NCBI GenBank assembly: GCA_964442745.1
Contig: CAYUAI010000065.1
Span: 1-23,507, forward strand
DNA: 23,507 nucleotides
Direction: 5' to 3'
Source of the DNA: CAYUAI01 sp964442745
GTDB lineage: Bacteria; Pseudomonadota; Gammaproteobacteria; S012-40
The position numbers were made by a program, and so were the translations under genes. This document shows positions 6,643-14,922 of this stretch, in pieces (position 1 is the stretch's first letter; every line of letters begins with the position of its first letter). Under the pieces are notes generated by a model that was given only the letters and a program-made list of their open reading frames with translations, made no database searches and was not told where the DNA came from.

Positions 6643-8502
6643 ATGATATCGCGAGTCACCTTACGAGACCACCTAAGAGAAACCCAGTTATTTAGTAGTC
6701 GAATCATTACGGCATTGCTGATTATCCTGTTGTGTGCATTGATTTTGTTGGTGCGTTTGGTTTATTTGCAAGTGGTGGACTATGAACACTATCAAACATT
6801 GTCAAAAAATAACCGAGTTAACTTGGTGGCAGTACCCCCGACACGAGGCTTGATATTTGACCGTAACGGAGTTGTACTGGCTGAAAATTTGCCTTCTTTC
6901 ACTTTGGAGATCATTGTTGAAAAAAATGTCGACCTGGCGGTGACACTGAATAAGCTAAAAGAAATTATTACCATTACCGCTGAGGATATTGCTCAGTTTG
7001 ATAAACTTCGTCAGCGCAGCGCTTCTTTTAAGCCGATTCCTTTACGTTACCAGCTGAGTCAGCAAGAGGTGGCTCGTTTTTCGGTGCGTCAACATCAGTT
7101 TCCTGGGGTTGATGTTCATGCCCGATTATTGCGGCATTATCCCTTAGGCGAGTTGGCGGTCCATGCCATTGGTTATGTGGGGCGTATTAACGAGTCTGAA
7201 CAACAAGTACTCGACCCGTCTAACTATAGCGCGACTTCTCATATCGGTAAAACTGGCGTTGAAAAATATTACGAAAAGGTATTGCACGGTCAGGTTGGGG
7301 TGCGCGAAGTTGAAACCAATGCCCAGGGACGAATATTGCGAGTGTTGTCGGAAACCGCGCCAGTTCCTGGTAAAAATTTGTATTTGAACTTAGATATTAA
7401 TGTCCAAGCGGTTGCTGAAGCGGCTCTTGCTGGTCAACGTGGTGCCATTGTGGCAATGAACCCTAAGAATGGTGGCTTGATTGCATTGGTGAGCTTGCCT
7501 GGGTATGATCCCAATCTTTTTGTGAACGGTATCGCCAGTCAGCATTACCAGCAATTGTCAACGTCGCTTGATAAGCCGTTATTCAATCGCGCAATAAAAG
7601 GACAATACCCACCGGGTTCCACCGTGAAGCCATTGATTGCTTTAGCTGGCCTCGAATTGAATGTGATACATGAGCACAAATCAATATTTTGCCCAGGCTG
7701 GTATCGGTTAAAAAATCGTAGTCATAAATACCGTGACTGGAAACAGGGTGGGCACGGTAATATGGAGATGGAAAATGCGATTGCGGAATCATGTGATGTG
7801 TATTTTTATGATCTAGCTCGCCATCTGGGTATTGACCGTTTGTCATCGTATTTAATCCGATTCGGTTTGGGCCGTCGCACTGGGATCGATATTTTAGGCG
7901 AAGCTTCAGGCTTAATGCCTACGCGTGCGTGGAAGCGGCGGGTGAAGCAGGAGGTTTGGTATCCGGGAGAGACGTTAATTGCGGGAATTGGTCAGGGGTT
8001 TTCCTTGACTTCACCTTTGCAATTAGCGGTGGCGACAGCGGCGTTAGTGAATAATAGATTGTTTTTCGCACCGAGAGTGGTTGCCGCCACACAAAATCAA
8101 TTAAACAATGAAATCGAGTATTTAACAAACGATGTGAAGCCAGGGCGTCAAATTGCCAGCCAGCGCCATTGGCGTAGAGTGATGGCGATGATGGAGGAAG
8201 TTGTGCATGGTCATCAAGGCAGTGCCCGCGGTATTGGGAAAAATGCACCGTATCGGATCGCGGGAAAAACCGGCACATCGCAAGTGTTTGGTATTAAACA
8301 AGATGAGCGCTATGTGAAAGAGGATGTGGCACAGCGTTTAAGAGATCATGCGCTATTTATTGCTTTCGCCCCGGTGGATGATCCGCAAATCGTGGTCGCC
8401 GTGATTGTCGAAAATGGTGGCAGTGGCGGTAGCGTGGCCGCCCCGATCGCTCGCCAAGTGATGGATCAATATTTGTTGAAAAAAGTGCTACCGCATAATT
8501 AA
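6643..8502 (+). CDS. mrdA: Penicillin-binding protein 2 (peptidoglycan D,D-transpeptidase)
   Basis: PBP2 is the class B transpeptidase that cross-links lateral-wall peptidoglycan together with RodA. The 619-residue protein has a short cytoplasmic N-terminus, one transmembrane segment (about 20-45), the pedestal domain with RGLIFDRNG (68-76), and the transpeptidase domain. Active-site motifs are complete: S326-T-V-K329 (SxxK with the catalytic serine), S383-C-D385 in the SxN position, typical of PBP2, and K542-T-G544. The length fits the family. It lies 44 bp behind mreD. The ATG at 6643 has no close Shine-Dalgarno; a seven-codon ORF (ATG 6623) ends with TGA overlapping it, which could couple translation. 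It abuts mrdB with no gap. The call is secure. Confidence 0.97.
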   Translation: MISRVTLRDHLRETQLFSSRIITALLIILLCALILLVRLVYLQVVDYEHYQTLSKNNRVNLVAVPPTRGLIFDRNGVVLAENLPSFTLEIIVEKNVDLAVTLNKLKEIITITAEDIAQFDKLRQRSASFKPIPLRYQLSQQEVARFSVRQHQFPGVDVHARLLRHYPLGELAVHAIGYVGRINESEQQVLDPSNYSATSHIGKTGVEKYYEKVLHGQVGVREVETNAQGRILRVLSETAPVPGKNLYLNLDINVQAVAEAALAGQRGAIVAMNPKNGGLIALVSLPGYDPNLFVNGIASQHYQQLSTSLDKPLFNRAIKGQYPPGSTVKPLIALAGLELNVIHEHKSIFCPGWYRLKNRSHKYRDWKQGGHGNMEMENAIAESCDVYFYDLARHLGIDRLSSYLIRFGLGRRTGIDILGEASGLMPTRAWKRRVKQEVWYPGETLIAGIGQGFSLTSPLQLAVATAALVNNRLFFAPRVVAATQNQLNNEIEYLTNDVKPGRQIASQRHWRRVMAMMEEVVHGHQGSARGIGKNAPYRIAGKTGTSQVFGIKQDERYVKEDVAQRLRDHALFIAFAPVDDPQIVVAVIVENGGSGGSVAAPIARQVMDQYLLKKVLPHN

Positions 8503-9645
8503 ATGATGAATAGACCTGGGTACTATCGTGATACGGGAGACCGGCGCAAGTCCAATGTGTTTGGTCTCGTACGCGGTATGCATATGGATTGGCCGTTATT
8601 AGTTGGCTTGCTGATTTTATCGGTCATAGGTCTGGCTGTGTTATATAGCGCGAGTGGTCAGGATTGGGGGGAGATGAATAAACAAATCATTCGTTTACTC
8701 CTGGCTTTTTTTGTCTTGTTTTTAGTGGCTCAAATTCCACCCCACCATTTAGTTTTTTGGACACCGTTTATTTTTGGATTGGGTGTGGTTTTACTGTTTA
8801 TGGTGTTATTGTTTGGCGATGTGGGTAAAGGCGCGCAACGCTGGTTAGATTTGGGTGTGTTTCGTTTTCAGCCCTCAGAAATTATGAAAATTGCAGTGCC
8901 AATGATGGTGGCTTGGTATCTCGCTGAAAAATCCATTCCACCGAAACCCATGCAAATATGGGTTGTATTCATTATTATCATGATTCCGGTGGTGCTGATT
9001 ATCAGGCAACCTGACTTAGGGACCGCACTATTAGTCGGTAGTGCCGGTATTTTTGTCTTATTGTTGACCGGGATTAGTGGCTGGATGGTGGGTGGTTTTG
9101 TGCTCACATTGGCGGCCATTGCGCCAGTCGTATGGTTTTATGTGATGCATGATTACCAGCGCCAACGGGTGCTTACGTTTATTAACCCAGAAAGTGATCC
9201 ATTGGGTAGCGGGTATCACATCATACAATCGAAAATAGCCATTGGCTCAGGCGGGGCCTATGGCAAAGGCTGGCTTAATGGCACTCAATCGCAGTTAGAT
9301 TTTTTACCCGAACGCTCGACAGATTTTATTTTTGCAGTATATGCTGAGGAGTTTGGTTTAATCGGCATCGTGTTTTTGCTCGTTGTTTATTTATGCATTG
9401 TCCTGCGTGGTCTACGGATTGCCTATCAAGCTCAAGGCACCTTTACTCGGTTATTGGCGGGTAGTTTGGTGATCACTTTTTTTGTTTATGTCTTCGTTAA
9501 TATTGGTATGGTCAGCGGTTTATTGCCTGTCGTAGGGATTCCGTTGCCAATGGTGAGCTACGGCGGCACTTCAATGGTGACGCTGATGGCTGCATTTGGG
9601 ATATTAATGTCCATTCAGACTCACCGGAAATTACTGACCGGTTAG
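8503..9645 (+). CDS. mrdB: Peptidoglycan glycosyltransferase RodA (SEDS family)
   Basis: RodA is the SEDS polymerase that joins lipid II into glycan strands and works as a complex with PBP2. The 380-residue polytopic protein has about ten transmembrane helices and the SEDS hallmarks FQPSE (122-126), RQPDLGTA (168-175), PERSTDFIFAV with the essential aspartate at D274, and the C-terminal PLPMVSYGGTS (348-357). Its ATG follows the mrdA TAA with no intervening base, so the two are translated together. A second in-frame ATG directly follows the first. The length is close to the 370 residues usual for RodA. The neighbours and the absence of FtsW-like context (no ftsI/murG) favour RodA over FtsW. 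Confidence 0.97.
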   Translation: MMNRPGYYRDTGDRRKSNVFGLVRGMHMDWPLLVGLLILSVIGLAVLYSASGQDWGEMNKQIIRLLLAFFVLFLVAQIPPHHLVFWTPFIFGLGVVLLFMVLLFGDVGKGAQRWLDLGVFRFQPSEIMKIAVPMMVAWYLAEKSIPPKPMQIWVVFIIIMIPVVLIIRQPDLGTALLVGSAGIFVLLLTGISGWMVGGFVLTLAAIAPVVWFYVMHDYQRQRVLTFINPESDPLGSGYHIIQSKIAIGSGGAYGKGWLNGTQSQLDFLPERSTDFIFAVYAEEFGLIGIVFLLVVYLCIVLRGLRIAYQAQGTFTRLLAGSLVITFFVYVFVNIGMVSGLLPVVGIPLPMVSYGGTSMVTLMAAFGILMSIQTHRKLLTG

Positions 9646-9681
9646 TAACTCGCGGATGAGGATAGGGAGGTTTACGATTTG

Positions 9682-10713
9682 ATGATATATTTTCGACGAA
9701 AAGTGCTCGTTATTGGTGTTTTTTTGATTATTTTTGCTTTACCAGGGATAGGATTGTCAGACGAGTCGGTTTTGCAGCGACCGGCCGCTAAGGCGTTTAT
9801 TCAAAATATGATTGATCAGCATGCTTTTGATGAACAAGCTCTAAAAAAACTATTTTCACAAGCGAGATTATTGCCCGATGTGATTGCCCGCATCACTCGG
9901 CCAGCGGAAGGATTGCCGTGGCACCGTTACCGACAAATTTTCATTAAAGAAAATCGAATTACTCAAGGGTATGAATTTTGGCAGCAACAGCATGAGGTAT
10001 TAGATAAAGCGGCAGCTAAGTATGGTGTTCCGGCAGAAATTATCGTCGCTATCATTGGTGTTGAGACGCTTTATGGGCAACGTAAAGGCCGCTTTAAAAT
10101 CCTCAGTTCACTCTCGACGTTGGCGTTTGATTACCCAAAGCGCAGTCGTTTTTTTACCAAAGAACTTGAGCATTTTTTATTATTGACTCGTGAAGAAAAG
10201 CTTGATCCATTGATGTTGCAAGGATCTTATGCTGGGGCCATGGGATTTCCACAATTTATTGCGAGCAGTTACCGTCATTATGCGATTGATTTTGACCAGG
10301 ATGGACAGCGAGATTTGCTTAACAACGTGGTGGACGCGATTGGCAGTGTTGCCAATTATTTACATAAACATGGTTGGGTACGTGATCAGCCGGTGACTCG
10401 CCAGGTCTCGGTCACTGGTGGGGACTTTGCGAAATTGATAGATAAAGGGTTGAAACCTCATTCAAAACTGGCGGATTTTGCTAACTTTGGGGTGAGTGTC
10501 GACGAAACACTTGCCCCGGAGAGCAAAGCCTCGTTGATTCAGCTAGAAGCGAGTGAGGGTCATCAGTACTGGTTAGGGTTGAATAATTTTTATGTCATCA
10601 CCCGGTATAATCATAGTGCTTTGTATGCGATGGCGGTGTACCAATTGGCAGAAAAAATACGCCGAATCGAGCAAAAAAATGATTGGCGACAAGTATCTTC
10701 AGTGACGTTTTAG
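9682..10713 (+). CDS. mltB: Lytic murein transglycosylase B
   Basis: MltB (GH103) cleaves the MurNAc-GlcNAc bond and makes 1,6-anhydro ends during wall remodelling. The 343-residue product starts with a hydrophobic export signal and no clear lipobox (LSDES follows the core), so it is probably a periplasmic form. The catalytic glutamate sits in GVETLYG (E129 counted from the preceding TTG). Downstream are QGSYAGAMGFPQF, typical of the goose-lysozyme-like fold, and DFDQDGQRD (204-212), matching the EF-hand-like calcium loop known from E. coli Slt35. GGGAGG-type Shine-Dalgarno (9665-9670) fits both ATG 9682 and the adjacent TTG 9679, which differ by one residue. It is 36 bp after mrdB and is likely part of the same operon. 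Confidence 0.93.
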   Translation: MIYFRRKVLVIGVFLIIFALPGIGLSDESVLQRPAAKAFIQNMIDQHAFDEQALKKLFSQARLLPDVIARITRPAEGLPWHRYRQIFIKENRITQGYEFWQQQHEVLDKAAAKYGVPAEIIVAIIGVETLYGQRKGRFKILSSLSTLAFDYPKRSRFFTKELEHFLLLTREEKLDPLMLQGSYAGAMGFPQFIASSYRHYAIDFDQDGQRDLLNNVVDAIGSVANYLHKHGWVRDQPVTRQVSVTGGDFAKLIDKGLKPHSKLADFANFGVSVDETLAPESKASLIQLEASEGHQYWLGLNNFYVITRYNHSALYAMAVYQLAEKIRRIEQKNDWRQVSSVTF

Positions 10714-10731
10714 AAATAGCGATTCTGTTTA

Positions 10732-11526
10732 ATGAAAATACATCCTGAAAAACCCTATTTGATGATATTTTGGGTCTGTCTCGGCGCGATTTTTTCTGCG
10801 TGTGCCAGTGTGCCGGAAGGTGCCTCTGTGCAAGACGGGGCGCCGCTTTCTCTGGCTTCAGATAGGATTTATGCAGCCGATGTTGAGCCTAAGTATGAAG
10901 CACTTAGCGCCAAGGGTAATCCTGTTTCTTATGTGGTGATGGGTGAAAAATATTACACGCTTAGAACGCGTGATGGTTATGATGCGCAAGGGACTGCCTC
11001 GTGGTATGGCACAAAGTTTCATGGGCGTTATACTTCGAATGGTGAAATTTATGACATGTATGCGATGACGGCTGCCCATAAAACCTTGCCATTACCTGCG
11101 TATGTGCATGTAACAAATTTAGAGAATGGCAAAGAAATCATTGTTAGAGTGAATGATCGGGGTCCTTTTCACGCAGGGCGTATCATTGACTTATCTTATG
11201 CGGCGGCTTCGAAACTCGATATGATGCGTTCAGGTACGGCTCGCGTTCGGGTTCGCTCCTTAACGCCGCCGAATACGAGTGCGCAGGCCGCTACTTCATT
11301 TTTTTTGCAAGTGGGTGCTTATGCTCAACGTGACAATGCGCAGCGTATGGTGTCTAGGTTACATAACGAGCGCTTGGTTGGTAATATTCATATGGGAAAT
11401 TCAAGGAATATCAATAAAAAAATTTATCGAGTACGCTTAGGGCCTTATGAGACATTGTTAGAGTTGGATGCAATAACCCGCCGGTTGAAAGGTTTGGGTC
11501 TGACTCCGACGGTGCTTTCGTTTTAA
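10732..11526 (+). CDS. rlpA: Septal ring lytic transglycosylase RlpA (rare lipoprotein A)
   Basis: RlpA is an outer-membrane lipoprotein that binds and, in Pseudomonas aeruginosa, cleaves denuded glycan strands. The 264-residue protein carries a lipobox IFSAC with acylated C24 (Ala at +2, so outer-membrane sorting is expected). The double-psi beta-barrel follows: GTASWYGTKFHGRYTSNGE (87-105), AMTAAHKTLP (111-120) and VRVNDRGPF (138-146). E105, D108, H116 and D142 sit at the places of the residues reported as important in P. aeruginosa RlpA. A C-terminal SPOR domain begins at FFLQVGAY (190-197) and ends with YRVRLGPY and the last helix, so binding of denuded septal glycans is expected. It is 18 bp after mltB; the Shine-Dalgarno is weak. 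Placement between mltB and dacA is the common gammaproteobacterial order. Confidence 0.95.
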   Translation: MKIHPEKPYLMIFWVCLGAIFSACASVPEGASVQDGAPLSLASDRIYAADVEPKYEALSAKGNPVSYVVMGEKYYTLRTRDGYDAQGTASWYGTKFHGRYTSNGEIYDMYAMTAAHKTLPLPAYVHVTNLENGKEIIVRVNDRGPFHAGRIIDLSYAAASKLDMMRSGTARVRVRSLTPPNTSAQAATSFFLQVGAYAQRDNAQRMVSRLHNERLVGNIHMGNSRNINKKIYRVRLGPYETLLELDAITRRLKGLGLTPTVLSF

Positions 11527-11624
11527 GGCATCGTAAAGTTGTTGAGTCACCCATTCCTAAGTAACATGAGCCTAAAAAATCGCTTCTAAAGTATCAGTCA
11601 CTGGGTAACAGATGGAATAGTATA

Positions 11625-12797
11625 ATGTTTTTAATGCAAAATAGTAGACGGTGTTCAAACAATATAATGATGTGGGTGATGTTTTTTCTGATGAGCATGT
11701 TGGCAGGTCAGTCGGTTGCGGCGATCAGTACAATGCCGGTGGCTCCCAGTGTGGAGGCCACGGCTTATGTATTGCAAGATTTTCATAGCGGTAAGGTGCT
11801 TGCGGAAAAAAATAGTGAAAAAAAAGTTGAGCCGGCCAGTTTAACCAAAATGATGACGATCTATGTGGTCGAAAATGAATTAAAACGTGGCAATATAAGC
11901 TTGTCAGATAAAGTTAAGATCAGTGAAAAAGCTTGGCGCATGGAGGGTTCTCGTATGTTTATTGAGGTGAACTCATGGGTCACAGTGGATGATTTAATCA
12001 AAGGTGTGATTATTCAGTCAGGCAATGATGCCAGTGTTGCATTAGCAGAATTCATTGCGGGGAGTGAAGAAGCGTTTGCTTCGCTCATGAATCAATATGC
12101 GCTTAAAATTGGTTTATCAGGTACTAATTATGTCAATGCAACCGGGTTGCCTCACGAGCAACATTATACCACAGCCCGCGATTTGGCGTTGTTGTCGCGA
12201 GTGATTATTCGAGAATATCCAGAGTCGTATAAATTGTATTCGCAAAAAGAGTATACTTATAACAACATCAAACAATACAATCGGAATAAGCTATTATGGC
12301 AGGACAAATTTGTTGATGGTTTAAAAACAGGTCACACCGAGTCTGCGGGTTATTGCTTGGCTGCATCTGCTGATCGTGATGGCATGCGACTGATTTCTGT
12401 TGTATTAGGTACCAGTAGTGAGAATTCGCGTTCAGCGGAAACGCAAAAATTATTAACTTTCGGCTTTAGATTTTTTGAAACGCACAGACTTTATGAGGCA
12501 GGAAAGTCGTTGACAACAGCTCGTATATGGAAAGGGGAACAAAATTCCATTTCTTTAGGTCTGACGAATGATTTATATGTCACCATACCGCGTGGCCAAT
12601 ATGACCAGCTTGATGCCAGTATGAGTATTAACTCACAAATCATTGCGCCCGCCAAAAAAGGTCAAATATTTGGTCGAGTGAATATTGGTTTAAATGAGGA
12701 TGTGTTAGTTCAGCGCGATCTAGTTAATCTGATCAGTGTTGAGAGTGCGGGTTTTGTGGGTCGCCTTGTTGATGAAGTGAAAATGTTTTTTGAGTAG
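11625..12797 (+). CDS. dacA: D-alanyl-D-alanine carboxypeptidase (PBP5/6 family)
   Basis: This low-molecular-weight penicillin-binding protein removes the terminal D-Ala from peptidoglycan stem peptides. The 390-residue product has an N-terminal signal peptide ending near VAA (31-33), and all three active-site motifs: S72-L-T-K75, S132-G-N134 and K234-T-G-H. After the catalytic domain comes the beta-rich PBP5 C-terminal domain. The final segment (about 370-390, GFVGRLVDEVKMFFE) is amphipathic, like the membrane anchor of E. coli PBP5. The ATG at 11625 has only a weak Shine-Dalgarno, and a second ATG lies three codons in. A 98-bp gap follows rlpA. DacA is the usual next gene in this locus, and the downstream aminotransferase could use the D-Ala it releases. 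Confidence 0.96.
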   Translation: MFLMQNSRRCSNNIMMWVMFFLMSMLAGQSVAAISTMPVAPSVEATAYVLQDFHSGKVLAEKNSEKKVEPASLTKMMTIYVVENELKRGNISLSDKVKISEKAWRMEGSRMFIEVNSWVTVDDLIKGVIIQSGNDASVALAEFIAGSEEAFASLMNQYALKIGLSGTNYVNATGLPHEQHYTTARDLALLSRVIIREYPESYKLYSQKEYTYNNIKQYNRNKLLWQDKFVDGLKTGHTESAGYCLAASADRDGMRLISVVLGTSSENSRSAETQKLLTFGFRFFETHRLYEAGKSLTTARIWKGEQNSISLGLTNDLYVTIPRGQYDQLDASMSINSQIIAPAKKGQIFGRVNIGLNEDVLVQRDLVNLISVESAGFVGRLVDEVKMFFE

Positions 12798-12861
12798 CTA
12801 GTCGGCTGTTCGAGAAAAATCATAACGATGAAATTCTTATTTGTTTGCGGGACGAAAGATA

Positions 12862-13707
12862 ATGAGAACAGTCTACTTAAATGGACAATTGCTTGCTGAA
12901 GATCAAGCGAGTATTTCGGTGTTTGATCGAGGGTTTTTATTGGGGGATGGTATTTATGAGGTGATTCCTTGTTACGCAGGCATGCTATTTCGTTTAACAG
13001 AACATTTGGTGCGTTTACAAAATAATTTAAATGCAGTCCAGCTTGTTAATCCGCTGACTGATCAGGAATGGTCATTGTTATTGCAAGATCTACTGGTTAA
13101 AAATGGTGGTGGAGATCAATCACTTTATTTACAAGTTACCCGGGGGGTCGCGGTAAGAGATCATGCCTTTCCTGATAATGTAAAACCCACGGTGTTTGTG
13201 ATGAGCCATCCCAGTGAGCGGATTGACCCTGAAATATTGATTACCGGCGTGAAAGCCGTTTGTTTAGCTGATAATCGTTGGCTCAATTGCCATTTAAAAA
13301 CCATTAGCTTATTGCCTAATGTGCTGTTGCGGCAACAGGCGGTTGAGCAAGGCGCTGCCGAGGCGATTTTAATACGAGATGGTTATGTGACGGAAGGGGC
13401 GGTGAGCAATGTGTTTGTCGTGAAGCAGGGCTCAATCATGACGCCACCCAAAGGGCCGTATTTATTGCCAGGTATTACCCGAGATTTAATCTTGGAACTC
13501 GCCGCTAAACATCAACTTCCCCATGAAGAAAAAGCATTAGCCCAAGCGATTGTCGAAGAGGCTGATGAAATCTGGTTAACCAGCTCAACCAAAGAAGTGT
13601 TGCCTGTGACACAATTGAATGGTCGACCGGTCGGTGATGGGAAGCCTGGACCTATGTGGCGGAAAATGCATCGGCATTATGCTGATTATAAAGCGAGCTT
13701 TCGTTAA
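12862..13707 (+). CDS. dat: D-amino acid aminotransferase (PLP class IV)
   Basis: This enzyme interconverts D-Ala and D-Glu with 2-oxo acids and so can supply D-Glu for peptidoglycan or recycle D-Ala. The N-terminal SVFDRGFLLGDGIYEVIP is the D-amino acid aminotransferase signature within fold-type IV. The PLP lysine is K146 in HLKTISLLPN, and the conserved cofactor-binding glutamate is E178 in TEGAVSNVF. LLPGITRD (about 201-208) is also typical. The ATG at 12862 (281 residues) begins MRTVYLNGQL, as in homologues, and is preferred over the upstream TTG at 12841. It lies 64 bp behind dacA. In many relatives a DUF493 gene and lipB follow here, but they are absent. Branched-chain aminotransferase or aminodeoxychorismate lyase are less likely alternatives. 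Confidence 0.92.
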   Translation: MRTVYLNGQLLAEDQASISVFDRGFLLGDGIYEVIPCYAGMLFRLTEHLVRLQNNLNAVQLVNPLTDQEWSLLLQDLLVKNGGGDQSLYLQVTRGVAVRDHAFPDNVKPTVFVMSHPSERIDPEILITGVKAVCLADNRWLNCHLKTISLLPNVLLRQQAVEQGAAEAILIRDGYVTEGAVSNVFVVKQGSIMTPPKGPYLLPGITRDLILELAAKHQLPHEEKALAQAIVEEADEIWLTSSTKEVLPVTQLNGRPVGDGKPGPMWRKMHRHYADYKASFR

Positions 13708-13745
13708 TGCTCGTGTTTTAATCCCGTGCTGAATATAGTATTGTG

Positions 13746-13871
13746 ATGAAAACTTTCTCTCAATACATCTTCTGCCCGTCTTGGCCCGTTTTTTTGGCCA
13801 TTGTTCCTGCGCTTTTGTTCCCTCAGAACGAACCAATACAAACCCAATCTGGACGCCAAACAGGGAAGTGA
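13746..13871 (+). CDS. Possible 41-residue membrane microprotein
   Basis: An ATG ORF in the gap between convergent dat and cysH encodes 41 residues with a hydrophobic core (WPVFLAIVPALLF, about 13-25) followed by a polar Gln-rich tail. There is no clear Shine-Dalgarno and no recognised homologue, so it may be chance. No other gene is seen in this 258-bp gap. An imperfect inverted repeat at 13913-13955 has arms of about 13 bp but no T-run. Confidence 0.22.
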   Translation: MKTFSQYIFCPSWPVFLAIVPALLFPQNEPIQTQSGRQTGK

Positions 13872-13965
13872 TTACATGCCCATTCCTAACAATAAGCACG
13901 GATAAACCAACCCCTTTATTTTAAAAACCATCGTTTGCCATTTAAATGATAAAGGAGGCGGGTGT

Positions 13966-14691
13966 TTAAAGATGCAATCCGCATTCGGTTTTTGGCTTGT
14001 TGTTCCAACGGCCACTGCGGTCTTCGCCAGGGATTGTACAGTGTGTACAGCCAATGGATTGATAGCCCTGTTTTACTAAAGGATGAAAGGGTAAATTGTG
14101 CTTGAGTATATAGGCATCACGTTGTTCTTTCGTGACATTAATGAGTGGGTAAAATTTGATAATGTCATTGCGTTCTTCGAAGATATCGAGGGTGGCCCGA
14201 TGGTCACTTTGCCAGCTCATTAGTCCCGAAACCCAAACATGATGATCATTCTTGATGGCGTATAATGGCTCAACTTTATTGATCGAGCAGCAAAAATCGG
14301 GATCAGTTTTCCAGGTTTGATCTTTGAGTGTGTGCTCATGCTTCCAGGTTTCTGCCCGGATGTCTATGACATTCAAATGAAATAATTGGGTCAATTTTTC
14401 TTTGTAGACTAAGGTTTCTGGAAAATGAAAGCCGGTATCAATAAACGAGACGACTTGTTGCGGTGCGCAGCGAGAAAAGAGGTGTAATAAAAAGGCGGAG
14501 GTAGTTGCAAACGAGGATGTGAGCATGATTTTTTCGAGTTCAAAATCATGATAAAGCTGTTGGATGCGCTGTTCTATGGAAAGGTCGTGGTATTTAGCAT
14601 TCAGCACCTGGATATCTTTGCTTGTCAAACCAGCGGTATTTGTTGAATTGGTGGCTGGAGTGATCGAAGTGTCTAATTTTTGGGCATGCAT
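13966..14691 (-). CDS. cysH: Assimilatory adenylyl-sulfate reductase (CysH family, Fe-S type)
   Basis: This enzyme reduces activated sulfate to sulfite with thioredoxin or a similar donor. Counting from the ATG at 14691 (241 residues), it has the PP-loop region SSFATTSA (59-66), the family segment SFIDTGFHFPET (82-93), and the catalytic cysteine near the C-terminus in ECGLH (C237). It also has the two cysteine pairs C134-C135 (CCSINKVEPL) and C215-x-x-C218 (GCTHCT) that bind the [4Fe-4S] cluster. These pairs mark APS reductases; E. coli-type PAPS reductases lack them, so APS is the likely substrate. The frame is open to ATG 14781/TTG 14784, giving 30 extra unconserved residues. No start has a good Shine-Dalgarno, and family length favours 14691. 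A sigma70 promoter lies upstream. No other sulfate-assimilation gene is nearby. Confidence 0.92.
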   Translation of the reverse strand: MHAQKLDTSITPATNSTNTAGLTSKDIQVLNAKYHDLSIEQRIQQLYHDFELEKIMLTSSFATTSAFLLHLFSRCAPQQVVSFIDTGFHFPETLVYKEKLTQLFHLNVIDIRAETWKHEHTLKDQTWKTDPDFCCSINKVEPLYAIKNDHHVWVSGLMSWQSDHRATLDIFEERNDIIKFYPLINVTKEQRDAYILKHNLPFHPLVKQGYQSIGCTHCTIPGEDRSGRWNNKPKTECGLHL

Positions 14692-14827
14692 ATTTTTACG
14701 CCAATAGAGTGATTGATAAGTTATTATTCGCCTTGTCTTATCCTGCTTCGGATGCAAGATAACTGCTATTTTACCCAACATCAAATATTAAAAAAATAGC
14801 TATTTAATGATTAATATATAACGATAT

Positions 14828-14856
14828 ATTATATGAAAGTGAGGGGATGTGCTCAA
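14828..14856 (-). promoter_or_regulatory. Sigma70-type promoter of cysH
   Basis: On the minus strand the -35 TTGAGC (14851-14856) and a perfect -10 TATAAT (14828-14833) are 17 bp apart, predicting a transcript start near 14821. The -35 lies in a palindrome GCTCAATGAGC (14851-14861), a possible operator. The promoter points at cysH and lies after the stop of the upstream minus-strand gene, so cysH is probably its own unit. Confidence 0.65.
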
Positions 14857-14857
14857 T

Positions 14858-14902
14858 GAGCAAGACCGCGTTGCTAGGCAGAGCGCGAGTGCGGTGTTGC
14901 TC
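14858..14902 (-). terminator. Hairpin between the MFS-SpeE fusion gene and cysH
   Basis: A 12-bp stem with one mismatch pairs 14858-14869 (GAGCAAGACCGC) with 14891-14902, with a 21-base loop. It begins about 20 bases after the stop of the fusion gene, so a terminator role is plausible, but no T-run follows in either direction. It overlaps the palindrome on the cysH -35. Confidence 0.35.
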
Positions 14903-14922
14903 GGGTGAATGGTTGCCGATGG

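Noticed and set aside
13585..13899. 104-codon minus-strand ORF at the end of dat
   Set aside because: It overlaps conserved dat sequence in antisense and has no ribosome-binding site or recognisable features.
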